NCBI GenBank assembly: GCA_913057195.1
Contig: CAJXNL010000004.1
Coordinates: 55,231-119,230 of the forward strand
Direction: 5' to 3'
Origin: an uncultured Wenzhouxiangella sp.
GTDB lineage: Bacteria > Pseudomonadota > Gammaproteobacteria > Xanthomonadales > Wenzhouxiangellaceae
DNA length: 64,000 nt
Positions within the stretch are counted from its first letter, which is position 1. Each line of letters starts with the position of its first letter. The position numbers and the translations under genes were made by a program. Positions 34,164 through 42,702 of the stretch are shown piece after piece. The notes below the pieces were generated by a model that made no database searches, was not told the origin of the DNA, and saw only the letters and a list, made by a program, of their open reading frames with translations.

Positions 34164-34626
34164 TGCTTTGACAACTGTCGGGAATGAACGCCGATGGCAG
34201 ATCGCTGATACAAGACCAACGCCCTTGCGCTCCGTCGCGTTCAAATCGAACCGTATGCCCCTGGATTTGGGGGCTTCCAAGCAACGAGCAGATGAGTGCA
34301 CCGTCGCCTGAGTCTGGGTCGGGCAACTCCATCGATAAGGTGCATCGCTGCGTGGCGTTGCCTTCACCCGTCGCCCCAAGATCAACCAGCTCAAAATCCG
34401 TGATCCCCCGCAGCGCAAGGTCCTCATAGGCCGTGGTTAACGCGCGGACCTCGCTCATGCCGCCCATCACGTGTGAGCGGGCCACTTGGTTTTGAAACCC
34501 CGGGATGGCAACGCTGGCGAGCACGGCGATGATGACAATCACAATCATCAGTTCAATCAAACTAAAGCCTTGCAGGCGAGGGGTGTGGTGCGCCAGTGAG
34601 GCGCTTTGGCTTGGGTCGATGCGCAT
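34153..34626 (-). CDS. pilA: Type IV pilin (PilA-like)
   Basis: The ATG at 34626 follows AAAGGAGG and gives 157 residues; the track start is 41 codons earlier. A 20-residue charged leader ends in G, then the mature protein starts FSLIELMIVIVIIAVL with Glu5, the classic prepilin cleavage and methylation site. The globular part has two cysteines near the middle and a C-terminal pair (WSCISDLPSAFIPDSC) suggesting the disulfide-bonded D-region of a type IVa major pilin rather than a T2SS pseudopilin. It heads an operon pilA-pilC-pilD-pilB. Confidence 0.93.
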   Translation of the reverse strand: MRIDPSQSASLAHHTPRLQGFSLIELMIVIVIIAVLASVAIPGFQNQVARSHVMGGMSEVRALTTAYEDLALRGITDFELVDLGATGEGNATQRCTLSMELPDPDSGDGALICSLLGSPQIQGHTVRFERDGAQGRWSCISDLPSAFIPDSCQSNEA

Positions 34627-34777
34627 GGAAACCTCCTTTAATGTGAGTTGGATAACGGCCAAACAATGATGGCCACACTCTTGGAGGGTGCAACGACTGT
34701 GCCAATCTGGCGGGGCGAGGGATGGGGCTTGGCGACCAGGGCGTGACACTCAGTGTCGCCACTGAGGCGCGCGGGTG

Positions 34778-35395
34778 TCAAAAAATGGTCAGTTGGCTCA
34801 GGCCTTGTGCGACAACCAGCGCGACGCCAAAGCTGACCGTGGTCTGGATCGAGCGGGTTTGTGTGAGGTGGCGATAGGCATCAAACAGCAGCCAAATCAT
34901 CCATGCCAGGCCCAGCAGGCTGGGCAATGACCACAGCATCAATTCCATGGCAGGCAGGAGGTGCGTGGCAGGGGCCATGACGTGGTTGCCATCGTTGACA
35001 TCCAGTGCACTGAGTCGGGTGCTCAGTTCGATGATGGTCTCGCTCACGCCAGGCAAGGCGAGATAGGCGCTCACCCCCACCAACGGCCAGCGTGCAAAGG
35101 ACACGTGGGCCAGCCAGTCCAGCCAGGCCACGGGCGCTTTGATGACGTGCGAGGCCACCAGCAAAGCCAATGCCATCCAAACAACATTCGCCAAGCCTTG
35201 CGCCAGGTGTTTCAGACCGCTGTTTTCGGTGGTCTCGGAGAGGCTGTTGAGGGCGTGGTAGTCGAGGTTCAACACCCCGTCGGTGATCAGTCCGCCCACG
35301 CTTGCCAACGCGGCCACGATGACCAGCACCAATCCGCCTCCAATCAGCGCTTGGGTTCGGCTCAGCACGCGCGCAGGATGCAGCAAGACGTTCAC
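34778..35395 (-). CDS. Multi-pass membrane protein of unknown function, possibly YIP1-like
   Basis: The 205-residue product has about five hydrophobic helices (about 15-40, 65-90, 105-120, 145-170, 180-203). The opening [22 protein letters not shown] with an aqueous segment after the first helix recalls YIP1-type membrane proteins, but similarity is weak and I do not assign it. The start is a GTG forming a GTGA overlap with the end of tdh, so the two are translated together. The 150-bp gap to pilA downstream has only a short inverted repeat (around 34745-34760). Confidence 0.55.
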   Translation of the reverse strand: MNVLLHPARVLSRTQALIGGGLVLVIVAALASVGGLITDGVLNLDYHALNSLSETTENSGLKHLAQGLANVVWMALALLVASHVIKAPVAWLDWLAHVSFARWPLVGVSAYLALPGVSETIIELSTRLSALDVNDGNHVMAPATHLLPAMELMLWSLPSLLGLAWMIWLLFDAYRHLTQTRSIQTTVSFGVALVVAQGLSQLTIF

Positions 35396-36444
35396 TGATC
35401 AGGCACCTCGCCGGTCCAGTCACACACCACTTTGCCGCATTGACCTGAGGCCATCAGCTCAAACCCCTCCGACCAGCGGGTGATCGGCAGATGGTGAGTC
35501 AGCACGGTCTCGAGTGGAAAGCCGGTGAGCGTCATCTGCGTCATTTTGTACCAGGTCTCATACATCCGCCGGCCATAGATCCCGTGGAGCTCCAGCCCCC
35601 GGAAAATGACCGTGTCCCAATCAATGCCGGTGTTTTTGGGCAGAATGCCCAGCAAGGCCACATGCGCACCGTGGTACATGCACGCCAACAAATCATTGAA
35701 GGCCTTTGGATTGCCCGACATCTCTAAGCCGATGTCGAACCCGTCGATGTTGAGCTCGTGAACAACGTCGATCAGTGACTCATCTTGGACATTGACGGTG
35801 CGCGTGGCACCCATGCGCTTGGCGAGATTCAAGCGATAATCATTAATGTCACTGACGACGATATGGCGCGCGCCCACGTGCTTGGCGATGCCAGCGGCTA
35901 TGATGCCGATGGGCCCGGCGCCGGTAATCAAAACATCCTCACCGACCAGATCGAATTGAAGTGCGCAGTGGGCGGCGTTCCCAAAAGGATCAAAAAAAGC
36001 GGCCAGTTTAGAAGGGATTTCATCGGGCAGTGGCCACAGGTTCGATGCCGGCACCACAACGTACTCAGCAAATGCGCCGTGGCGGTTCACGCCAATGCCC
36101 TCGGTGTTTGGGCACAGATGGGGTCGACCCGCGCGGCAATTTCGACAGATGCCGCAAACCACATGACCCTCGGCAGAGACGCGTTGGCCGACATCATAGC
36201 CGCTGACACCGGCGCCCAATTCAACCACTCGGCCCATGAATTCGTGGCCAATGGTCAGCGGCGTGTTGATGGTGCGTTGTGCCCACTCATCCCAAAGGTA
36301 GATGTGCAAGTCAGTCCCACAAATTGCGGTTTTTTCAACTTTGATCAACACCTCGTTGGCACCCACCTGGGGCACCGGCACAGTCTCCATCGAGAGCCCA
36401 GGGGCAGGGTCGGCCTTGATCAAAGCCTGCATTGTGGCGCTCAT
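35392..36444 (-). CDS. tdh: L-threonine 3-dehydrogenase
   Basis: The 350-residue zinc-dependent medium-chain dehydrogenase oxidises threonine to 2-amino-3-ketobutyrate. The catalytic Zn site is [21 protein letters not shown] and related residues; the structural Zn site is [15 protein letters not shown]. The Rossmann motif is [18 protein letters not shown]. The family-typical [14 protein letters not shown] segment is conserved. The start follows GAGGAG. The usual partner kbl is not adjacent; instead the gene overlaps a membrane protein gene downstream. Confidence 0.96.
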   Translation of the reverse strand: MSATMQALIKADPAPGLSMETVPVPQVGANEVLIKVEKTAICGTDLHIYLWDEWAQRTINTPLTIGHEFMGRVVELGAGVSGYDVGQRVSAEGHVVCGICRNCRAGRPHLCPNTEGIGVNRHGAFAEYVVVPASNLWPLPDEIPSKLAAFFDPFGNAAHCALQFDLVGEDVLITGAGPIGIIAAGIAKHVGARHIVVSDINDYRLNLAKRMGATRTVNVQDESLIDVVHELNIDGFDIGLEMSGNPKAFNDLLACMYHGAHVALLGILPKNTGIDWDTVIFRGLELHGIYGRRMYETWYKMTQMTLTGFPLETVLTHHLPITRWSEGFELMASGQCGKVVCDWTGEVPDQ

Positions 36445-36519
36445 ATCAAGACTCCTCTTTTAGGGGGGGTGAGCGATGAGAAGGCGCATTATATCAGCCG
36501 GATCTGTCAAAATAGCCCA

Positions 36520-37881
36520 ATGGCCAAAGTCAAAACCGAATACATCTGCCGCGCTTGCGGTGCCCGCTTTCCGAAGTGGGCTGGCCAGTGCCCCGACTGT
36601 GGTGAGTGGAACGCCCTCGAAGAGGCCGTGAGCGCCCAAACCCCCCAGGGTCCGGCCTCGCGCGGTCACTGGGCGGGGGCTTCGGCCGGTGAGGTGGTCA
36701 ACCTCGGTGAGGTCAGCATGGACACGCCCGCCCAGCGCCTGGCCAGTGGTTTGAGCGAGTTGGACCGCGTCCTCGGGGGCGGCTGGGTGGCGGGGTCGGT
36801 GGTGTTGCTGGGGGGTGATCCGGGCATCGGCAAGTCGACACTGTTGCTGCAAGTTCAAGATGCCATCGCCCAGGCTCATCGAACGCTCTACGTGACCGGC
36901 GAAGAATCCGCCGCTCAGGTCGCGCTGCGGGCTCAGCGGGTGGGTTTGGCGCCCGATGCATTGGCGTGTTTGACTGAAACATGCGTAGAAACGATCCTCG
37001 CCACGGCGGAGGCCCAAAAGCCACAGTTTTTGGTCGTGGACTCGATCCAAACACTTTGGACACAAACCCTTCAGTCCGCCCCCGGCGCCGTTGCTCAGGT
37101 CAGAGAATCGGCCGCGCGGTTGGTGCAGTATGCCAAAACCACCGGGTGCACCGTGGTGCTGGTGGGCCATGTCACCAAAGAGGGGGCCTTGGCTGGCCCG
37201 AGGGTGTTGGAGCACATGGTCGATGCGGTGCTCTACTTCGAGTCAGACTCAGGCAGTCGCTATCGTCTGATCCGTGCGGTCAAAAATCGGTTTGGCGCGG
37301 CCAATGAGCTTGGGGTGTTTGCAATGACAGACGCCGGTCTCAAGCCGGTGGGCAACCCGTCGGCGATTTTCTTGCAAGGTCAAGCACAACCGGCGGCGGG
37401 CAGTTGTGTGATGGTCTCCCGCGAAGGCACCCGACCCTTGTTGGTGGAGATTCAGGCTTTGGTGGCGCCCTCTTCGCTGTCTAACCCCCGCCGGGTGGCG
37501 GTGGGGCTTGATCCCAACCGCTTGGCCTTGATCTTGGCGGTGATGCACCGCCATGGCGGCGTGATGATTGGGGATCAAGACATTTTTGTGAGCGTGGCCG
37601 GCGGCATTAAGATCCAAGAAACCGGGTCGGATTTGGCCATTGCATTGGCGCTGATGTCCTCGCTCAAGCAACGGGTCCTGCCGCAGGGGCTGGTGGCCTT
37701 TGGCGAGATTGGGCTCTCAGGCGGGTTACGACCGGTCTACAACGGGGAAGAGCGCTTGCGCGAGGCCGCCTCCCAAGGGTTCGATCAGGCGATGCTGCCC
37801 CAAGCGAACCTCAAAGGCGTTCGCACAAAAATAAATGCTCAAGGTTTCAATACCTTAAGCGATGCTCTTCATGCCATTTAA
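36520..37881 (+). CDS. radA: DNA repair protein RadA (Sms)
   Basis: The true start is the ATG at 36520; the preceding 245 track codons are antisense to tdh. The 453-residue product has an N-terminal zinc finger (CRACGARFPKWAGQCPDCGEWN), a RecA-like core with Walker A (GGDPGIGKSTLL) and Walker B (FLVVDSIQTL), the RadA motif VKNRFGAANELG, and a C-terminal Lon-like domain. It drives branch migration in recombination. There is no Shine-Dalgarno; CAAAAT (36508-36513), preceded by TGT, lies six nt before the ATG and may be the -10 of a leaderless mRNA. Confidence 0.96.
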   Translation: MAKVKTEYICRACGARFPKWAGQCPDCGEWNALEEAVSAQTPQGPASRGHWAGASAGEVVNLGEVSMDTPAQRLASGLSELDRVLGGGWVAGSVVLLGGDPGIGKSTLLLQVQDAIAQAHRTLYVTGEESAAQVALRAQRVGLAPDALACLTETCVETILATAEAQKPQFLVVDSIQTLWTQTLQSAPGAVAQVRESAARLVQYAKTTGCTVVLVGHVTKEGALAGPRVLEHMVDAVLYFESDSGSRYRLIRAVKNRFGAANELGVFAMTDAGLKPVGNPSAIFLQGQAQPAAGSCVMVSREGTRPLLVEIQALVAPSSLSNPRRVAVGLDPNRLALILAVMHRHGGVMIGDQDIFVSVAGGIKIQETGSDLAIALALMSSLKQRVLPQGLVAFGEIGLSGGLRPVYNGEERLREAASQGFDQAMLPQANLKGVRTKINAQGFNTLSDALHAI

Positions 37882-37903
37882 CTTCATAGGCTGAGCCTGT
37901 CGC

Positions 37904-39259
37904 ATGCCCCGATCACCCCGCCGCAGACGCCGCTCTCTTCCGCCAACCCCCGTTGAGGTGGCCATAGATGACTTGGCCCACGATGGCCGGGGCGTGGGTC
38001 GCTTGGTTGCCGGCGAGCAGGCTGGGAAGGCCGTCTTCGTCCACGGTGCGTTGCCTGGAGAAACGGTCAGCGCCCGGCTGATTGGGCGCAACCGGCAGTT
38101 TGATGAGGCGGTTGCTGTTGAGGTGGGCGCGCCCAGCCCCGACCGAGTGACGCCGCCGTGTCCGTTTTTTGACCGATGCGGGGGCTGTGCGCTCCAACAC
38201 CTGTCCCCCAGCGCTCAAATTCAGTTTAAACACAAACGCTTGGTGGATAATTTTGAGCGCTTGGGCGAAGTCACGCCCGTGCGCTGGGCCGAGCCCATTC
38301 AGGGCCCGACTTGGGGGTATCGGCGCCGCGCGCGGTTGAGTGTTCGCGATGTTCCGGGCAAAGGCCGTGTGCTGGTCGGGTTTCGTGAGCCTCAAGGGCG
38401 GTACGTGGCCGACATCGCCCACTGTGACGTGCTCGATCAGGCCTTTGCCCATCGATTGGAGGCCCTGTCTGATTTGGTGGGGACACTGTCGGTGCGCCAT
38501 GCTATCCCGCAAATTGAGCTGGCCGCTGGCGACGACGGCCAAGCGATGATTGTGCGTCACCTGGCGCCTTTCAGCAGCGATGATGTGTTGGCGCTCAAGC
38601 GCTTTTCGGATGCACATGATGTGGCCATCTACCTGCAGTCCAAGGGCCCAGACACCATTGAGCGGCTCACGCCAACGACGCATGCTTTGCACTACACACT
38701 GGCCCAATTTGGACTTCGCTTGGCGTTTCAGCCGGATCATTTTATTCAAGTGAACCGCGCAATCAACGAACAACTCATCGACCAAGCTTTGGAATACTTG
38801 GCATTGGACAGCGACGCCCGGGTCCTTGATTTATTTTGTGGGCTTGGAAATTTCAGCTTGCCGATGGCGCAGCAAGCCAAGCACGTTACCGGCGTGGAGG
38901 GCGCTCAGGCGCTGGTTGAGCAGGCCCGGTACAACGCGTCTTTGAACGCGCTCGACAACGCTGAGTTTTACGCGGCTGATTTGGCTGACTCAGCAGCTTT
39001 TAAAGATTGGTCTCAGGCGACATACTCCCACGTGTTGATCGATCCGCCACGCTCGGGTGCAGCGGAAGTGTTGGACGTGATCGCAGCCACCGGCGCTGAG
39101 AAGTTGGTGTATGTCTCATGCAATCCAGCCACGTTGGCACGCGATGCCGGCGCGCTGGTTCAGCAGCACGGGTTTCGTTTGATTGAGGCGGGCATCGCCG
39201 ATATGTTCCCGCATACCGCGCACGTCGAGTCCATTGCCTACTTTGAGCGTGCTCGATGA
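37904..39259 (+). CDS. rlmD: 23S rRNA (uracil-1939-C5) methyltransferase
   Basis: The 451-residue RlmD/RumA-type enzyme has a basic N terminus, a TRAM domain (VEVAIDDLAHDGRGVGRL), a [4Fe-4S] cluster motif (CPFFDRCGGCALQH with a further Cys in IAHCDVLDQ) and a SAM domain with LDLFCGLGNFSLPMA, DPPRSGAAEV and the catalytic VSCNPATLARD cysteine. RlmC or TrmA are less likely given the TRAM domain and length. It follows radA by 22 bp and overlaps nagZ by ATGA. Confidence 0.92.
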   Translation: MPRSPRRRRRSLPPTPVEVAIDDLAHDGRGVGRLVAGEQAGKAVFVHGALPGETVSARLIGRNRQFDEAVAVEVGAPSPDRVTPPCPFFDRCGGCALQHLSPSAQIQFKHKRLVDNFERLGEVTPVRWAEPIQGPTWGYRRRARLSVRDVPGKGRVLVGFREPQGRYVADIAHCDVLDQAFAHRLEALSDLVGTLSVRHAIPQIELAAGDDGQAMIVRHLAPFSSDDVLALKRFSDAHDVAIYLQSKGPDTIERLTPTTHALHYTLAQFGLRLAFQPDHFIQVNRAINEQLIDQALEYLALDSDARVLDLFCGLGNFSLPMAQQAKHVTGVEGAQALVEQARYNASLNALDNAEFYAADLADSAAFKDWSQATYSHVLIDPPRSGAAEVLDVIAATGAEKLVYVSCNPATLARDAGALVQQHGFRLIEAGIADMFPHTAHVESIAYFERAR

Positions 39260-40275
39260 GTGCGCTGGGCCCGTTGATCGTTGGCATCGATGGCTTAAGC
39301 CTGGACGCGGTCAGCCGCGAGCGGTTGCAGCATCCGCATGTTGGCGGGGTCATTTTGTTTGCCCGCAATGTCCAATCACCCGCGCAGCTGAAGGCCTTGT
39401 GCGCGGAAATCAAAGCGTTGCGCGATCCTCCATTGTTAATCAGCGTCGATCAAGAAGGCGGGCGTGTGCAGCGGCTCAAAACACAATTCACGCCCTTGCC
39501 GCCGCTGGGGCTGTTGGGCCGGTGGTATTCACGTTTCCCCGACCGGGCGCTGGATCTGGCCTATCGACACGGTCGGGTGATGGCATCAGAAGTATTGGCC
39601 TGCGGGGTGGATTGGAGTTGGGCGCCGGTGCTTGATTTGAATGGGGTCAGTGAGGTCATTGGCGATCGGGCCATGAGCGATGACCCGGACGCAGTGGTGG
39701 CCTTGGGGCAATACTACATCGCTGGGATGCGAGATGCAGGCATGGTTGCCTGCGCCAAGCACTATCCTGGACACGGGTCGGTTAAAGCCGATACCCACAC
39801 CCATCAGGCCGTGGATGATCGCCCCACCGAGGCCTTGTGGCGCGATGAAGCGCCGTTTCGGGCGTTGGTCAACTCGGTGGCGTTGGTGATGATGTCGCAT
39901 GTCGTTTACCCCGCTGTGTCTGGGCAACCGGCTGGTTTTTCATCCACCTGGATTCGGTCTCGGTTGCGAGATGTCCTTCATTTCACGGGCCTGGTGGTGT
40001 CGGATGATTTGGATATGGTGGGCGCGCACGTCGCAGGTGACTTGATTGGGCGGTTGTCGGCCGCTTTTGAGGCCGGGTGCGATTTGGTGTTGGTCTGCGA
40101 CCCCCAATCGGTGGATCAGGTGTTGACATACGGTGGGGCGTGGCCCCAACCCCCTCCGGCGGCCATGGCGCAGCTGGTGGGGCAGGCAATGCTCAGTTGG
40201 GATGAGCAGATGCAGGTCTCTGAGTTTAGGTTTTGGCGGCAATCATTGGCCCAGTTGGCTGAGGAGTCGAAATGA
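39256..40275 (+). CDS. nagZ: Beta-N-acetylhexosaminidase NagZ (GH3)
   Basis: The 339-residue cytosolic enzyme releases GlcNAc from anhydromuropeptides in peptidoglycan recycling. It shows the GH3 features: VDQEGGRVQRLK, the NagZ-specific loop KHYPGHGSVKADTHTHQA with its catalytic His, and VVSDDLDMVGAHV carrying the nucleophile Asp. Length equals that of the E. coli enzyme. It overlaps the mechanosensitive channel gene downstream by 4 bp. Confidence 0.96.
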   Translation: MSALGPLIVGIDGLSLDAVSRERLQHPHVGGVILFARNVQSPAQLKALCAEIKALRDPPLLISVDQEGGRVQRLKTQFTPLPPLGLLGRWYSRFPDRALDLAYRHGRVMASEVLACGVDWSWAPVLDLNGVSEVIGDRAMSDDPDAVVALGQYYIAGMRDAGMVACAKHYPGHGSVKADTHTHQAVDDRPTEALWRDEAPFRALVNSVALVMMSHVVYPAVSGQPAGFSSTWIRSRLRDVLHFTGLVVSDDLDMVGAHVAGDLIGRLSAAFEAGCDLVLVCDPQSVDQVLTYGGAWPQPPPAAMAQLVGQAMLSWDEQMQVSEFRFWRQSLAQLAEESK

Positions 40276-41387
40276 ACGCGTGGATTGAACCTTTGAGTCA
40301 ATGGCTTGGCATTCCTGTGTGGGTGTTTCAGGCTTTTTTTGTGGTGCTGGCGGCTTTTCTGTTGGAAGTGATCTACCGCGTGTTTGTGGCGCGACTGGAT
40401 TCGGTGGCGAAAAAAACCCCAAGGCTTTGGGATGATGCCATTGTTTATGCAGGCAAACGGCCCATCTCACTATTGATTTGGTGGCAAGGCGTGGTGATGG
40501 CTGCGCGCGTGGTCAGTCCACACACTCAAGCGTTTGGATTCGATGCTGGCCTTTTAAATGCGGTGGGTCAGCTGGGGTTGGTGCTGGCGGCCACCTGGTT
40601 TGGGGTGCGGCTCACCACAGGGTTTGAGCAAGCCTTTGTTGATCAACGTCAACGAAAAAATAAAGCCTATGACATCACCACGGTGTCGGTCCTGGGACGG
40701 GTGGTTCGGATCGCGGTGGTATTGACGGGGGTCCTCACGGCTCTGAGCATCTTGGAAATCCCAATTTCTGGGTTTTTGGCCGCCGGTGGCGTGAGTGGCA
40801 TCGCGGTGGGTTTGGCTGCCCGTGAGCTGCTGGCCAATTTTTTTGGCGGCTTGATGGTGTTTATGGATCGGCCTTTTTCAGTGGGCGATTGGATCCGCTC
40901 GCCCGACAAGGACATTGAAGGCACCGTTGAAGCGATCGGTTGGCGGGTGACAACGGTCCGAAAATTTGACAAGCGGCCCATGTATGTGCCCAACGCCACC
41001 TTCGCCACCGTGACGTTGGAAAACCCGTCTCGCATGACCCATCGGCGTATCTTTGAACAGGTGGGGATTCGTTACGATGATCAGGCGCTGATCGAGCCGG
41101 TCGTCAGTGACATTCGCTCGATGCTGCAGGCCCATCCTGATATCGCTACAGACCAAACCCTGATGGTCCATTTCAACGCCTTTGGTCCCTCGTCGTTGGA
41201 TATCATGATCTATTGCTTTACCAAGACCCGAGAGTGGACGGAATACCACCGTGTTCGCGAGGCGGTCCTCCTAGAGGTGGCCTCGATTATTGAGCGTCAC
41301 GGGGCTGAAATCGCCTTCCCAACGCGCACACTCAAAATTGAACAGGCCGAGGCATTGGCCCAGATGGAAGGACGCAACGTGACATGA
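40272..41387 (+). CDS. Mechanosensitive channel of the MscS family
   Basis: The 371-residue product has about four or five transmembrane helices. The pore helix TM3 region (GFLAAGGVSGIAVGLAARELLANFFGGLMVF) has the Gly/Ala packing of MscS, followed by the beta domain (DRPFSVGDWIRSPDKDIEGTVEAIGWRVTTVR). The size and extra N-terminal helices resemble YnaI/YbdG-type members rather than 286-residue MscS. It would release osmolytes on hypo-osmotic shock. It overlaps nagZ and the phosphoribosyltransferase genes by 4 bp each. Confidence 0.92.
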   Translation: MNAWIEPLSQWLGIPVWVFQAFFVVLAAFLLEVIYRVFVARLDSVAKKTPRLWDDAIVYAGKRPISLLIWWQGVVMAARVVSPHTQAFGFDAGLLNAVGQLGLVLAATWFGVRLTTGFEQAFVDQRQRKNKAYDITTVSVLGRVVRIAVVLTGVLTALSILEIPISGFLAAGGVSGIAVGLAARELLANFFGGLMVFMDRPFSVGDWIRSPDKDIEGTVEAIGWRVTTVRKFDKRPMYVPNATFATVTLENPSRMTHRRIFEQVGIRYDDQALIEPVVSDIRSMLQAHPDIATDQTLMVHFNAFGPSSLDIMIYCFTKTREWTEYHRVREAVLLEVASIIERHGAEIAFPTRTLKIEQAEALAQMEGRNVT

Positions 41388-41917
41388 CCGATCGCACCCA
41401 TTGGCCCGAAGGCGCCAAACAACTTCTGGATCGCGCCGCCATTCAAGACGCGTTGGACGCCCAAGCGAAGCGCCTCACTCAGCGGCTGGCGGATGCAAAA
41501 GAGGTGACGGTCATGGCATTGATGACCGGGGGCATGATCCCGGCCACCGCGCTGGCCAGGCGACTTCAATTGCCACTGAAGCTGGACTACGTGCACGCGA
41601 CGCGGTATCGCGATCAGCGCACGGGGCAAGATCTGCAGTGGGTGCGAGCACCCGAAGCGATCAGCGGTGTGGTGGTGTTGGTCGATGACATTTTTGATGA
41701 GGGCGAGACCATGTCACAAGTCAAAGCACATCTGTTGGCTGTCGGCGCCGATCAGGTCATTACCGTGGTGGCCGTGATCAAAGACCACGCCCGGGGTTTG
41801 CCACGAGACTGGGTCGATGATGCGGCGATGCGCGTCCCCGATGAGTACGTGTTTGGGTTTGGAATGGACTTGGATGGCTTTTGGCGTCAGCTTGACGGCA
41901 TTTGGAGTGTGCCATGA
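41384..41917 (+). CDS. hpt: Hypoxanthine-guanine phosphoribosyltransferase-like protein
   Basis: The 177-residue type I phosphoribosyltransferase has the PRPP loop VVLVDDIFDEGETMSQVK and an N-terminal MTGGMIPATALARRL segment. It lies directly before a methylthioinosine phosphorylase gene whose product releases hypoxanthine, which this enzyme could convert to IMP. The same pairing near nagZ is found in Pseudomonas. The exact base preference is inferred from context. Confidence 0.85.
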   Translation: MTDRTHWPEGAKQLLDRAAIQDALDAQAKRLTQRLADAKEVTVMALMTGGMIPATALARRLQLPLKLDYVHATRYRDQRTGQDLQWVRAPEAISGVVVLVDDIFDEGETMSQVKAHLLAVGADQVITVVAVIKDHARGLPRDWVDDAAMRVPDEYVFGFGMDLDGFWRQLDGIWSVP

Positions 41918-42702
41918 ACGCTCAGCCGCTTGCCCAACATCGACTGGGGTTGATTGGCGGCACAGGCGCGTTGACGCTGCTGCCGGCCAGCGAGCAATAC
42001 GTGGTTGAAACGCGCTGGGGAGCGCCCTCGTCGGCATTGTCGAAAGTGGCTGTGGGCCCAAACGATGCGCCAGAACAGGCTTGGATGATTGCGCGCCACG
42101 GCGACCCGCACCGAATCCCGCCCCATCGAGTGAACTACCGCGCCAACATTCAAGCGCTTAAAGACGCCGGAGTCAGGCAGCTGATCGCCATCAACGCCGT
42201 TGGAGGCATCAATGCTGACTTTGCGGTGGGGGATCTGGTGCTGGTCGATCAGCTGATTGATTACACCTGGGGACGTGCCCACACCTTCAGCGATGGTCCT
42301 GAGCATCCGTTGGCGCACATTGAGTTCGCCCAGCCGTTTGATGGCGCCACGCGGACAGCGCTGATCCGTGCCGCGCAAGCCGCCGGCGTGGCGCTCCATT
42401 TGAGTGGGTGTTACGGGGCCACACAGGGCCCGCGACTCGAAACTGCCGCAGAGATCTTACGCCTTAAACGCGACGGATGTGATGTGGTCGGCATGACGGG
42501 CATGCCGGAGGCGGCCTTGGCGCGAGAGGCCGGCATGGATTGTGCTTGCTTGTGTGTCGTCGCCAACCCCGCGGCGGGACTGTCAACTGAAGCCATTTCC
42601 ATGGAGGCGCTTCACGCCGCCTTGGGTGAGGGCATGAAACAGGTGGGGCGGTTGCTGGCCCATTGGGACGGTCGGGTCGAACAAGGCGGCGTTGGTCAGT
42701 AG
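41914..42702 (+). CDS. S-methyl-5'-thioinosine phosphorylase (PNP/MTAP family)
   Basis: The ATG at 41914 overlaps the hpt stop and gives 262 residues. Family features: GLIGGTGALTLLP with the phosphate-binding Gly-Thr, PPHRVNYRANIQAL, INAVGGIN, CYGATQGPRLETAAEI and GMTGMPEAALARE. The base-site segment NPAAGLS has Asn rather than the Asp used by adenosine-specific MTAP, consistent with a 6-oxopurine substrate. The enzyme salvages methylthioinosine made from methylthioadenosine. Its stop overlaps that of convergent dnaE by 7 bp. Confidence 0.85.
   Translation: MNAQPLAQHRLGLIGGTGALTLLPASEQYVVETRWGAPSSALSKVAVGPNDAPEQAWMIARHGDPHRIPPHRVNYRANIQALKDAGVRQLIAINAVGGINADFAVGDLVLVDQLIDYTWGRAHTFSDGPEHPLAHIEFAQPFDGATRTALIRAAQAAGVALHLSGCYGATQGPRLETAAEILRLKRDGCDVVGMTGMPEAALAREAGMDCACLCVVANPAAGLSTEAISMEALHAALGEGMKQVGRLLAHWDGRVEQGGVGQ

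Noticed and set aside
35785-36519. 245-codon N-terminal extension of radA
   Set aside because: It is antisense to tdh, and RadA starts properly at the zinc finger from the ATG at 36520.
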